A stretch of 58,853 nt of DNA from a virus: positions 1-58,853 of the IMG/VR virus record IMGVR_UViG_3300017751_000017; one strand, written 5' to 3'. How positions within the stretch are numbered: position 1 is the stretch's first letter; each line of letters opens with the position of its first letter. Below are positions 25,760 through 33,232 of this stretch, one piece after another. A model generated the notes under the pieces. The model was not told the DNA's origin. It saw nothing but the letters and a program-made list of their open reading frames with translations, and searched no databases. Made by a program: the position numbers and the translations under genes.

Positions 25760-26656
25760 TTATTTGTCTATTTCTAAAACTTCTCCCCATTCTCTTTTTG
25801 AATTCGTTTTTTCTTTAGTTTCTTCTGATTCTGGATAAGGCTGTCCACCTACATTCCAAAACCAAGCTCCTTGATTTCCATGTTTAACCATAAATTCCCA
25901 AGCCTTTGCATCATAGTTCATTGCTGATGGAAAAGGAGGGGCAAATTCTGGTTTTACATCCGAAGCAAACGCTTTAGGATGTGACCAAACTTTAGCTCTA
26001 CCTAATTCACCGTTTTGAATATTTCTAGAAACCGCAACTGCATTAAATTCAGCATCTGGCCATGCAATTTGTAAAGATCTAGATAAAACACCGGTAGATA
26101 TTGCTGACCATACTTCTTCTGGATATCCGTGTTTTTCTGCTACATCATATGCAACTTTGACCGCAGCTGCAGTTACTAACTCATGTTTAAGTCCTAATGG
26201 AATAAACGTAGCGTTGTTATCTTCTGCCCATTGTTTTGCAATTCTATTTAAATTAGGCATTGCTGCAATTCTTCTAAATTTAGGTGTTGCTCCTCTTTCA
26301 ATACATATGGCTTGATGATCTGATATTACTTTACCCGATGGCATAAATAGCACTAATTTCTTATTGTATTTTTTTGCTAAATATGCAAGAGAAATTCCTG
26401 CGAATCCAAATCTTGGCTGTACATATACTAATGTATCAGTCGGTGCTTTCTGTACTAAAATATCTCCAAATCTACATTTAGATCCAAAGCCCATCATATC
26501 ATCTCTTACTACATTAAATCCTTCGTGATTCACAATAATTGGATCATCTAGTGGATCTTGCCAATCTCCTGCTAAATCTAACCATGCCTGTCTATTAGGC
26601 ATCATAAGATTTAAATCTTGATTCATTGAACTTGTTGTGTGTTTATCGTGTGCCAT
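25760..26656 (-). CDS. PLP-dependent enzyme, fold type II (ACC deaminase/D-cysteine desulfhydrase-like)
   Basis: A 298-aa protein. VVRDDMMGFGSKCRFGDIL (residues 49-67) matches the R-x-D...G-x-K-x-R pattern of tryptophan-synthase-beta-fold enzymes, with Lys60 as probable PLP Schiff-base lysine. PRFGFAGISLAYLAKKY corresponds to the substrate-loop and helix region, and ISTGVLSRSL (186-195) to the phosphate-binding loop. The family acts on amino acids. Here it lies 3 nt after the gene at 26660, inside a cassette of putative base-modification genes, so it may make or trim an amino-acid-derived DNA adduct. The substrate is unknown. Confidence 0.75.
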   Translation of the reverse strand: MAHDKHTTSSMNQDLNLMMPNRQAWLDLAGDWQDPLDDPIIVNHEGFNVVRDDMMGFGSKCRFGDILVQKAPTDTLVYVQPRFGFAGISLAYLAKKYNKKLVLFMPSGKVISDHQAICIERGATPKFRRIAAMPNLNRIAKQWAEDNNATFIPLGLKHELVTAAAVKVAYDVAEKHGYPEEVWSAISTGVLSRSLQIAWPDAEFNAVAVSRNIQNGELGRAKVWSHPKAFASDVKPEFAPPFPSAMNYDAKAWEFMVKHGNQGAWFWNVGGQPYPESEETKEKTNSKREWGEVLEIDK

Positions 26657-26659
26657 ATT

Positions 26660-27772
26660 TTATTCGTTTGGATAATCTCTACCCCATAAATGTCGAGTAG
26701 TGTCTGCGTTAACATTAATTTCTTTATCTGGATTTTTAGCTAAATTAAATTTACCATCAAATATCCATGTATATGGAATTCTTTTTGTTGGTGATTTTAT
26801 TCCATGGCTAATTGCAATGTGTTTATAGAAGAAACATGTTTTATCTTCTACATTTAAATACTTTTGACTTTCCATTGGATTGTTTGGATGATTTACAAGT
26901 ACATCCATTTGTCTTAGCCATTCTTCAGCATGCTTATTCTCTGCAATAAATTGACCATCTGAGTCAATAGAATATTTTACTTTACCATTAAGATTAACTC
27001 CACCAAATATTTGTTGCATGCCATCGAAATGTCCGGTACCTCCGAATAAAATAGATTCAGGATCAACAAGATCTGGTCTACTCATAGCTACATATCTTGC
27101 TGTGTTTTTACATGGATATAAAGGTGATCTAAAGTTTTGATGTTCTTTAAAATAAGCTTCTAATAATTTAGCAAACTCCATCATTGTATATGGCCTTTCT
27201 AGATCTTCTAGAATATGAGCCATATCTTTAGCTGCTTTTTTAGGTCCTTCAATTAACCAATCTTTAACTATTGTACCCTTAGGATAATATATCTGAAATA
27301 AATCATTCCTAGCATGTCTGTTTTCTACAAAATGCGCCCTGGTCTTTTCTTCACCTTGATTAATTAATTTAGTAATGGTTCCCCAATGCTCATTAGAGAA
27401 TGAAAACACAATAGTATAATAAAGTAATTTTTCTAGATCTGTCTCATGTTGCATCATATAACAATAAGGATGTTCATGCCAGTGTAACCTATGGGAAAAT
27501 ATTTGATAATCTTCTAATAGTAACCTATCTTCTCGTTTATCAAATTCATGACAGAATTCAAAGAATTTAGCTAATCTTAATTCTTCTGACCAATCTTTCA
27601 TCCAACTTTCTGCAGGCTTCTTTTTCTTAAATTTTATATCTGTATTAGTTCCATCATAAGTGATGTTACTGTATTCTTGATTGACATCATCATCAAACGT
27701 AAACAAAACACCTTGATCTGGTGTTTGTTTAATTTTTGGTTTGACTTCTTTTATTTTTATTTTCTCGCTCAT
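26660..27772 (-). CDS. Putative aGPT-pyrophosphorylase/glycosylase-like base-modification protein 1
   Basis: A 370-aa protein. The N-terminal 70 residues are basic and probably disordered; the rest is helical. The segment SPLYPCKNTARYVAMSRPD, then VDPESILFGGTGHFDGM, resembles the signature region of phage proteins related to DNA glycosylases that attach groups to activated hydroxymethyl-thymine (alpha-glutamyl/putrescinyl-thymine pyrophosphorylase and 5-hmdU kinase helical-domain group). The neighbour at 27769 shares the same layout, and the two overlap as ATGA. The family call comes from pattern memory and needs a profile search; the catalytic role is inference. Confidence 0.5.
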   Translation of the reverse strand: MSEKIKIKEVKPKIKQTPDQGVLFTFDDDVNQEYSNITYDGTNTDIKFKKKKPAESWMKDWSEELRLAKFFEFCHEFDKREDRLLLEDYQIFSHRLHWHEHPYCYMMQHETDLEKLLYYTIVFSFSNEHWGTITKLINQGEEKTRAHFVENRHARNDLFQIYYPKGTIVKDWLIEGPKKAAKDMAHILEDLERPYTMMEFAKLLEAYFKEHQNFRSPLYPCKNTARYVAMSRPDLVDPESILFGGTGHFDGMQQIFGGVNLNGKVKYSIDSDGQFIAENKHAEEWLRQMDVLVNHPNNPMESQKYLNVEDKTCFFYKHIAISHGIKSPTKRIPYTWIFDGKFNLAKNPDKEINVNADTTRHLWGRDYPNE

Positions 27773-28977
27773 GTTTTTGCTACCATTTTTTTATATTCTT
27801 CAACTGATACGCCTGCGCTTTGCAATACTTTATCATCAGATGGAAATTGAGTCATGTCATTGAATGTCTTTACTAAACCTAAATCTAACATAGCCTTTTG
27901 TCTACCATATGGATGATCTTTAATAGCGGACGAATTCCACAAAGTGTCCATATTTATATGTGCATAATCCTTTCCAGGTCTTAAATAATTTTCTATCCAT
28001 CTAATAAAGTCACACGCTACATCTTCTGCATTATATGGAAGTGAGCCAGTGTCTTCATAAATCTTTGTCATTACTGCGTCTAGAAACTCTTCAGACTTTT
28101 TACCTTTCTTTTCTACAGGATCTGCAAGATAACCAATACATTCTACTGCGTTAGTACCATAATAGAACATTGATTCTCTATTCATAAATTCTGGGTACCA
28201 ATCGCAAACATCTGCAATAACTGCAGCATATTGAAATCTATAAGCTCTTAAGCCATTATCTGCATTCCACTTAAACATCCATTCACCCAATTCTCTTAAG
28301 TCTTTTTTATCACCTTCTCTTAAGAAGTTTGCCATGTCTCTGGCCATTCTTGGCGCAAATTCACACAAGAAATAATCTCCACCTCTTTTATACACATATT
28401 CTGGTTTTGTAAAACTAGACATGCCTACAAACGAATCTTCATTAACTTCTGGTTTTGGTGGTTTTGGAAATGCTGGAAATTGATAACCAACTGAAGTGTA
28501 AAATGGCGTAGGATGATGTTTGATCACCTCACACATTTCTTCTATAGTTTCACATTCATGTAAATTAAATAAAATAGTGTTGTGATATCCTGATGGTTTA
28601 GTTGCATAATTAATTGCTGAGCCACATACTCTGTGAAGAATAAAGATGTAAAGCCATTCTTCTAGTCCAAATTCGTCTCTCTTAGAATTCCAATTAGTAG
28701 CCACTTCCATTCGCTGAGGTGTATATAATCCAGCTTCCATTCTTGACCAATATGGATGATCTGAATTCCAACCATAAAAACAGTCATTAATTATTTGGGA
28801 AAATCCAGCATATTTACGTTCTACGACATCATATAATTCTATGTGATGCATTAGTTCGTCATCTAGTTTTGATTCTGCATGTGGAACATGACCAAGATTA
28901 CTTAAATCTTGCTGTTTTTTGGCTAGCTCAAAATATCTTAAGAACTCATCGTAATATTTGGTTGTTGTTATGTTCAT
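27769..28977 (-). CDS. Putative aGPT-pyrophosphorylase/glycosylase-like base-modification protein 2
   Basis: A 402-aa, mainly helical protein with an early YAGFSQIINDCFYGWNS stretch, then EFGLEEWLYIFILHRVCGS. The segment RAYRFQYAAVIADVCDWYP followed by NRESMFYYGTNAVECIGYL parallels the ARYVAMSRPD and SILFGGTGHFDG block of the neighbour, so the two look like diverged paralogues. The proposed relation to hypermodified-thymine enzymes is the same, with the same caution. Two unlike copies may form a heteromer or act on successive steps. Confidence 0.5.
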   Translation of the reverse strand: MNITTTKYYDEFLRYFELAKKQQDLSNLGHVPHAESKLDDELMHHIELYDVVERKYAGFSQIINDCFYGWNSDHPYWSRMEAGLYTPQRMEVATNWNSKRDEFGLEEWLYIFILHRVCGSAINYATKPSGYHNTILFNLHECETIEEMCEVIKHHPTPFYTSVGYQFPAFPKPPKPEVNEDSFVGMSSFTKPEYVYKRGGDYFLCEFAPRMARDMANFLREGDKKDLRELGEWMFKWNADNGLRAYRFQYAAVIADVCDWYPEFMNRESMFYYGTNAVECIGYLADPVEKKGKKSEEFLDAVMTKIYEDTGSLPYNAEDVACDFIRWIENYLRPGKDYAHINMDTLWNSSAIKDHPYGRQKAMLDLGLVKTFNDMTQFPSDDKVLQSAGVSVEEYKKMVAKT

Positions 28978-28988
28978 TGTTTTTTATT

Positions 28989-29786
28989 TTATACAAAAAA
29001 ATCTTTATTGTCATGACATAAGATCAAATACATCAAACATACATGTAGATCTGCTAACCACTGAATGTGTGCATTTGGAAATTCTCTTCTTATTAAGAAA
29101 TCTATTTCTTCTGTTGTTTGGCTTATTCCTCGCCATGGTTTATTTTTTATAGTGTCATAATAAAGATCTAACATGCCCTTTACAATAGGATATCCATTCA
29201 ATATTTCTTTATTCGATGATCCTGTTTTGGCTCTATCTTTCCATTGCGGATTTGTTAATTCTCCTATTGAGACCAAATCTTTTTCTAAATAATCCCATAT
29301 ATTTTCATATTCATCCTTTACATCAAACATATATTGTTTGTGATTAAACCCAAAACTATAAGCATAGTTTTCTAATTCTTGAAGATATACTGCATCTTCT
29401 CTGTGTGTTTGTTTTAATACACCTTCTACATTGCTTAAGATTTGGTATGGATCAGTTGACCGGATATGTGTTTGTGTTATAATCAATGGAAATAAACTAA
29501 TTATACCACCGTATATAAGTCTGCTACCTATTCTATTTTTAAATGAATCTTTTTGAGCTTGTAGTGCAATATCATATGTTATTGGTAAATCTTTGGATTC
29601 GTAAACTCGTTTTGCTAATTCTCTAAATGAATCTCCTGTATTAATACCGGCAACTAGGAAGTTTTCTAGCTTTAAGTTTTTATTCTTATCGGTGTATCTA
29701 GTTGTTAATCCAGGTTTATTAGCTATAGGTTCTAGAACAAATGCTATTTGTGCTATTCTAGCTATTTCATTTGGAGATATCTGCAT
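28989..29786 (-). CDS. CitG/MdcB-like (triphosphoribosyl-dephospho-CoA synthase family) protein
   Basis: A 265-aa helical protein. The start, EIARIAQIAFVLEPIANKPG then LTTRYTD, fits the E-x-x-x-x-KPG-x-V/T-x-R pattern of CitG-type enzymes. FLVAGINTGDSFREL and DSFKNRIGSRLIYGGIISLF fit the later helices, including the N-x-x-x-G position. CitG displaces adenine from ATP and joins triphosphoribose to dephospho-CoA. No citrate-lyase genes are present, so another acceptor is likely. The context of PLP enzyme, glycosylase-like proteins and dUTPase suggests nucleotide or base modification. The call rests on motif pattern only. Confidence 0.5.
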   Translation of the reverse strand: MQISPNEIARIAQIAFVLEPIANKPGLTTRYTDKNKNLKLENFLVAGINTGDSFRELAKRVYESKDLPITYDIALQAQKDSFKNRIGSRLIYGGIISLFPLIITQTHIRSTDPYQILSNVEGVLKQTHREDAVYLQELENYAYSFGFNHKQYMFDVKDEYENIWDYLEKDLVSIGELTNPQWKDRAKTGSSNKEILNGYPIVKGMLDLYYDTIKNKPWRGISQTTEEIDFLIRREFPNAHIQWLADLHVCLMYLILCHDNKDFFV

Positions 29787-29787
29787 A

Positions 29788-29937
29788 TCAATCTATAATT
29801 TTCCAATTAAACGATGGTCTATTTCTTTGAAATTGTGTCATTGACCACTCTATGTCTTTGGTTTCTATTACTATGTTTTCGGTTTTACCTGATTCGTTGT
29901 AGGTAATTTCTATGTTGAATTTTTCGTCTGCTTTCAT
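29788..29937 (-). CDS. 49-aa small protein in the modification cassette
   Basis: ATG 29937 to TGA 29788 encodes 49 residues (MKADEKFNIEITYNES at the start, RPSFNWKIID at the end). Its ATG overlaps the upstream stop by one base (TAATG) and its stop lies one base before the next ATG, so it is tightly embedded in the operon. The alternating N-terminal strands look like a small beta protein. Function unknown. Confidence 0.75.
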   Translation of the reverse strand: MKADEKFNIEITYNESGKTENIVIETKDIEWSMTQFQRNRPSFNWKIID

Positions 29938-30998
29938 TAAAATAAAGATAGTGTTTGTTTAATTAAATTTTTATTTGCTTCGTTTTTTTCCATATTCCAT
30001 CTATAGTATTCTCTAGATATGTGGACGGACTTGGGTTTTTCCATTACATCGAAAGTTAATTCACCTTTAGTATTAAAATAAACTTCTGAATGTTTATAGA
30101 CCTTCCAGTTATTTCTTTGTGCCATGTCTTCTATTCCGGCATTAATTTCTTTAACTAATTCTGTACGTTCATTCCAAGTCCCAGCAAAAGGTGTTCCTTT
30201 ATAATACCCTGTTTTTGGTAAAGGTCTACTTTCGTTTTCAATAGGTAAAACATTTACAATTTCAATATTACTAATACCTAATCCAATAAGTTCTTCTTCA
30301 TATCTTTTTATAAGTACTTTAACTGCAGCGCTTGGATTTGACTGACGCATTAGGTGATGTCGAACATCAATATTACCCATGTAAACTGTAAGTTCATTTA
30401 TCCATGGATAAACATAACTTTGTAAACCGCGCTTAAGTGCACCGTGCATTGTTAATCCATCGTGCCTTTGACACATATATCCTGCTTGATACATTCCAAA
30501 AGAGTGACTATCGCCAAAACATAATTTTTCAGTTTTTTCAATATGATCAATCTTTTGTATTTCCATACAGATTTCTGTAGCTTCTTCAATTCTAGATTCA
30601 AGCGTTTTAAACAAATCTGTACCAGCTTTTAGTCTTGTTTTAATTAAGTTACCAATATCTGGCATGGCATGATGTAAAGAATACATTTTAACTGGTGTAA
30701 ATAACCTCATTAGTTGATGATATAAATCATCATTAGATCCTCCAAATATATTGAAGGTGCCTTTGAATTCCATACCGTGATCAATTAGAATTGCGTCGTA
30801 GTCATTCCAATCAGTTTGATTAGATGTGATTACTTCTGCATTTTCAAAACCAGCATTTTGCAATTGATTTAATAGCATGTGTGCCCATGCACCTTTATGC
30901 GATGAGATTTTTGGGCTAATTTTACCAACCAATGCACAAATGCCGACTTTAATCGACTTATCGGTTTCCTGTTCTGTAAAAAATGTTAACTCTGTCAT
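29937..30998 (-). CDS. SGNH-hydrolase-like protein with N-terminal alpha/beta domain
   Basis: A 353-aa protein. Residues 15-110 form a Rossmann-like alpha/beta unit (KVGICALVG, then DYDAILIDHGMEF). From residue about 155 the GDSL/SGNH pattern appears: KLCFGDSHSFG (block I, nucleophile Ser), ELTVYMGNIDVRHHL (block III region), and KSVHISREYY near the C-terminus (block V His). Such enzymes are esterases or acyl/acetyl hydrolases. The substrate is unknown; being in the PLP/aGPT-like cassette, it could act on a modified nucleotide or a surface glycan. The stop overlaps the 49-aa start. Confidence 0.65.
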   Translation of the reverse strand: MTELTFFTEQETDKSIKVGICALVGKISPKISSHKGAWAHMLLNQLQNAGFENAEVITSNQTDWNDYDAILIDHGMEFKGTFNIFGGSNDDLYHQLMRLFTPVKMYSLHHAMPDIGNLIKTRLKAGTDLFKTLESRIEEATEICMEIQKIDHIEKTEKLCFGDSHSFGMYQAGYMCQRHDGLTMHGALKRGLQSYVYPWINELTVYMGNIDVRHHLMRQSNPSAAVKVLIKRYEEELIGLGISNIEIVNVLPIENESRPLPKTGYYKGTPFAGTWNERTELVKEINAGIEDMAQRNNWKVYKHSEVYFNTKGELTFDVMEKPKSVHISREYYRWNMEKNEANKNLIKQTLSLF

Positions 30999-31002
30999 AC
31001 TT

Positions 31003-31314
31003 TTATTTTAATGGATCTTCACTTTCTTTATAACCGTGCTTATCTACATAGTTATCTAATGCACCTAAGTAAGCTACTGCATCTAATAAATTATCTTGTT
31101 TATAATTATATGAATGCCTGCTTAGTTTTAAAGCTACTAGCGCAGCATACATATCTGAACCGTTAAGATCTTGGCCGGTCATGCCATTGAATATCATTGC
31201 TGCGCGTCTCATACCTTCTTCGAATGGGCCATATTGGCGTGATTTTTCTTCAGAACGATTATTTACGATGTCGTTAGCTTCAGATAGAATGTTTGATTTC
31301 TTATTTTTAGACAT
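31003..31314 (-). CDS. DUF6378-like small phage protein
   Basis: A 103-aa protein with an ILSEANDIVNNRSEEKSRQYG start, MYAALVALKLSRHSY, and DNLLDAVAYLGALDNY. This order (S-E-A...R...YG...lKlaR...DN.lDa.aYl) is that of a common phage family annotated DUF6378. It is all-alpha and resembles MazG-type nucleotide pyrophosphohydrolases in the D-x-x-D-x-x-x-Y helix. It leads the cassette that runs to the dUTPase, with a TATAATA-type promoter just upstream. A nucleotide-related role is inferred. Confidence 0.6.
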   Translation of the reverse strand: MSKNKKSNILSEANDIVNNRSEEKSRQYGPFEEGMRRAAMIFNGMTGQDLNGSDMYAALVALKLSRHSYNYKQDNLLDAVAYLGALDNYVDKHGYKESEDPLK

Positions 31315-31327
31315 GTGATTTATTTAG

Positions 31328-31343
31328 TTATTATACACACAAA
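31328..31343 (-). promoter_or_regulatory. Early/middle-type promoter for the modification cassette
   Basis: Minus-strand TTTGTGTGTATAATAA lies 14 nt before the ATG at 31314. It shares TTTGTG and a TATA-type -10 box with the two 34-bp repeats at 32.2 and 32.6 kb. The 109-nt gap also holds an AGTGC-A-GCACT dyad (31378-31388). Confidence 0.5.
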
Positions 31344-31423
31344 GTATAATTTGTTTAATTATTTATTCGACTCTTTTAGTGCTGCACTCGTGCTGATGGC
31401 TGCAAAGTGCTAGTTTCCTAACA

Positions 31424-31726
31424 TTATATACGTTTAGGTTTAGATACGTTATAAATCATAGCACAGTAGAATCTGACAGCGTGCATATTGATATTGTCAG
31501 CTGAAGCCATTGTTTTGCTTAAATCATTGTCTATGACTGATTGGACAAATCCTCCTCCCATGTCATTGACATTCCATTTTTTGCACATGATCTGTGTACC
31601 GGTTGTTACGATATGATTTTCTTCCCATGAAATGATGTCATTATCATGTATAAATTGTTCTGCACTATCATCAAAGAATTTTTGTACAGCTTCTTTAACT
31701 ATTTTAATTTTATCAAATGTATTCAT
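31424..31726 (-). CDS. Unknown small protein
   Basis: A 100-aa protein with an N-terminal helix (TFDKIKIVKEAVQKFFDD) and a mixed C-terminal half (GTQIMCKKWNVNDMGGGF). No family is recognised. It follows the 86-aa gene after one base and precedes the promoter region of the modification cassette, in a run of small early-type genes. Confidence 0.7.
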   Translation of the reverse strand: MNTFDKIKIVKEAVQKFFDDSAEQFIHDNDIISWEENHIVTTGTQIMCKKWNVNDMGGGFVQSVIDNDLSKTMASADNINMHAVRFYCAMIYNVSKPKRI

Positions 31727-31727
31727 G

Positions 31728-31988
31728 TTATATAATTTTAGTTTCTTTATCTGTCAATTGAATAAACATTTCAATTGCTTTCTTTAAACCTCTGATTTTA
31801 TTTTCTATTTCTTTACTTACACCAAGCTTAATTGCCCTTGGCAGTAAATCATCATATAAATATCCATCAAAAAGTCCGTATGACATGTTTGTTAATGAAT
31901 CGTCCTCTGTTGCGTTAATGACATCCATTGTCATTGTTCTCATTTCTGAAGTAAAGCAATCGTGTCTGTTAAATCTTTTATAATTCAT
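31728..31988 (-). CDS. Unknown small helical protein
   Basis: The start at ATG 31988 (86 aa, MNYKRFNRHDCFTSEM) was chosen because it comes one base after the stop of the gene before it. An in-frame ATG at 32012 would overlap that gene. The protein is mostly helical (KEIENKIRGLKKAIEMFIQL near the end). No family is recognised. Confidence 0.7.
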   Translation of the reverse strand: MNYKRFNRHDCFTSEMRTMTMDVINATEDDSLTNMSYGLFDGYLYDDLLPRAIKLGVSKEIENKIRGLKKAIEMFIQLTDKETKII

Positions 31989-31989
31989 A

Positions 31990-32166
31990 TTATTTAATAT
32001 TAGTTGTACCATGCATTCTAAAACCCAAAACCGGAGTGTGTCCAGTTATTTTATTCTTACGTTGCTCTATCATGTTTCTTGTCATGATCAACGTTTCAAC
32101 ATCAGTTTCTGACTTTACCCAATCGGTAAATAAGTAAGTCAATAATTTTGCTTTGATTTTTTTCAT
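31990..32166 (-). CDS. 58-aa basic small protein
   Basis: The chosen start is ATG 32166 (MKKIKAKLLTYLFTDWV). The open frame extends to an ATG at 32256, but that stretch contains the 34-bp promoter-like repeat, so the longer form is unlikely. The peptide is basic, with a helical middle (VETLIMTRNMIEQRKNK). The downstream gene begins after one base. Function unknown. Confidence 0.65.
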   Translation of the reverse strand: MKKIKAKLLTYLFTDWVKSETDVETLIMTRNMIEQRKNKITGHTPVLGFRMHGTTNIK

Positions 32167-32191
32167 TTCTATTACTCTTTTAATTACTCTA

Positions 32192-32225
32192 CTAATATAC
32201 CACAAATATTTGACATAAAAAAATC
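32192..32225 (-). repeat. 34-bp promoter-like direct repeat, copy 1
   Basis: The sequence is identical over 34 bp to 32631-32664. On the minus strand it reads a T-tract, then ATGTCAAATATTTGTGG, then TATATTAG. It contains the perfect dyad CAAATATTTG and lies 26 nt before the ATG at 32166. A shared promoter with an operator is the likely reading. Confidence 0.6.
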
Positions 32226-32234
32226 TGGAGTGAC

Positions 32235-32624
32235 TTATTTTATAAAAAGTTTCCAATCTTTTTCTGCAGCGATAGCTTCCAACTCAAATGGATGAGTGTC
32301 GTATTCATATCCATCTTCGTCATACATTCTTTGCATTTCTTCTCCGTCCTGTAAATAATGTGTATATTCGTGCAATAATGTTGAGATTACCCATTCTTTA
32401 TTTTCAGCTTTAGGATAATATACAACTATTTTATTTTCTTGCCTATCGTATTCTGCATCTGGATCACAATCACCTTCGGCTTCTTCGCATCCTGTTATTC
32501 TAACATAAATGTTATGGTGAAGCTCAACTTCTGGGAATTCATGTTGATACTTAGATCTACCATAGTGATTTTTTATATCATCATAGACCTCTTCAATTAT
32601 ATTTTTGCACTTTAACTCATTCAT
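32235..32624 (-). CDS. Small HExxH (zincin-like) protein
   Basis: A 129-aa protein with STLLHEYTHYLQ (His85, Glu86, His89) and a downstream FELEAIAAEKDW with Glu114/Glu116 as possible third ligand, as in gluzincins. The body is acidic and contains CEEAEGDCD. This may be a small metallopeptidase or SprT/anti-restriction-like protein; the target is unknown. It has its own promoter-like repeat 7 nt before the ATG, so the transcript could be nearly leaderless, and it lies just after a terminator. That points to separate, probably early expression. Confidence 0.75.
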   Translation of the reverse strand: MNELKCKNIIEEVYDDIKNHYGRSKYQHEFPEVELHHNIYVRITGCEEAEGDCDPDAEYDRQENKIVVYYPKAENKEWVISTLLHEYTHYLQDGEEMQRMYDEDGYEYDTHPFELEAIAAEKDWKLFIK

Positions 32625-32630
32625 ATACTG

Positions 32631-32664
32631 CTAATATACCACAAATATTTGACATAAAAAAATC
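32631..32664 (-). repeat. 34-bp promoter-like direct repeat, copy 2
   Basis: Second copy of the 34-bp element (CAAATATTTG dyad at 32642-32651), between the terminator at 32684-32708 and the HExxH gene. No further copies were noticed in the window. Confidence 0.6.
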
Positions 32665-32683
32665 CTGGCTCACTTTTTTTCAT

Positions 32684-32708
32684 AAAAAAAGCCCACATCT
32701 AGTGGGCT
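32684..32708 (-). terminator. Rho-independent terminator ending the 32.7-40.7 kb block
   Basis: Minus-strand stem AGCCCAC / GTGGGCT with a 5-nt loop, followed by a T-run. It lies 31 nt after the stop of the 163-aa gene and separates the packaged-protein block from the early-type small genes. Confidence 0.9.
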
Positions 32709-32738
32709 CTTATTTAGTTTAATTCGATGATACTTAAA

Positions 32739-33230
32739 TTATCCTAATTTCTTAACTAATACATTTAGTTTTTCTAGAGATGCTTTAACAAATTCTCCAT
32801 AATCAGCATGCATATCTTCATCTGCATCTAATGGTTGATATTCCTTCCATTCGTTGTATTTACTAATAAACTCTTCGCTTGCGTCAATGATCTTTTTAAT
32901 ATCTGACTTAGCATATTCCTTTCCATAATACTGCTTTGGATCTACATCCATTCTTGCAGTTTCGTCCGTGAATGGATTTTTAATATCTGTTCCTTCATAG
33001 TCAAATGAAAAAGCTTCAAAACTTTTTATGTGTGATTCGTTTTTTAGCATTGCTTCTCTTTCTTTTTTTCTTTTCTTAAATTCTTCTTCAGCATCGCCTT
33101 TTCCAGCAGGAACATCTCCTGATCCACGAGAACCGTCTGCTCCATCAACTGGAAGTGCAACTGGTCCCATACCTGCCATATTGGCTGGAGTTATGTTCTC
33201 TTCTACGAATGAATTAAATGAATTTGTCAT
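32739..33230 (-). CDS. Possible head-internal protein, last gene of the block
   Basis: A 163-aa protein. The start MTNSFNSFVEE resembles the F-x-x-F-x-E peptides of neighbouring genes. Residues 12-45 are Gly/Ala/Pro-rich and probably disordered, 46-62 strongly basic (KKRKKEREAMLK), and a second IKSFEAF element follows. The C-terminal 70 residues are helical (DIKKIIDASEEFISKYNEW). It is separated from the upstream gene by 2 nt and ends at a terminator. Packaging in the head is inferred from the start motif and operon. Confidence 0.65.
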   Translation of the reverse strand: MTNSFNSFVEENITPANMAGMGPVALPVDGADGSRGSGDVPAGKGDAEEEFKKRKKEREAMLKNESHIKSFEAFSFDYEGTDIKNPFTDETARMDVDPKQYYGKEYAKSDIKKIIDASEEFISKYNEWKEYQPLDADEDMHADYGEFVKASLEKLNVLVKKLG

Positions 33231-33232
33231 TA

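Noticed and set aside
31989-32012. Longer start for the 86-aa gene
   Set aside because: It would overlap the upstream gene, whereas ATG 31988 sits one base after the upstream stop, as with other coupled pairs here.
32167-32256. N-terminal extension of the 58-aa gene
   Set aside because: The extension would translate the 34-bp promoter-like repeat and overlap the HExxH gene; the ATG at 32166 fits better.
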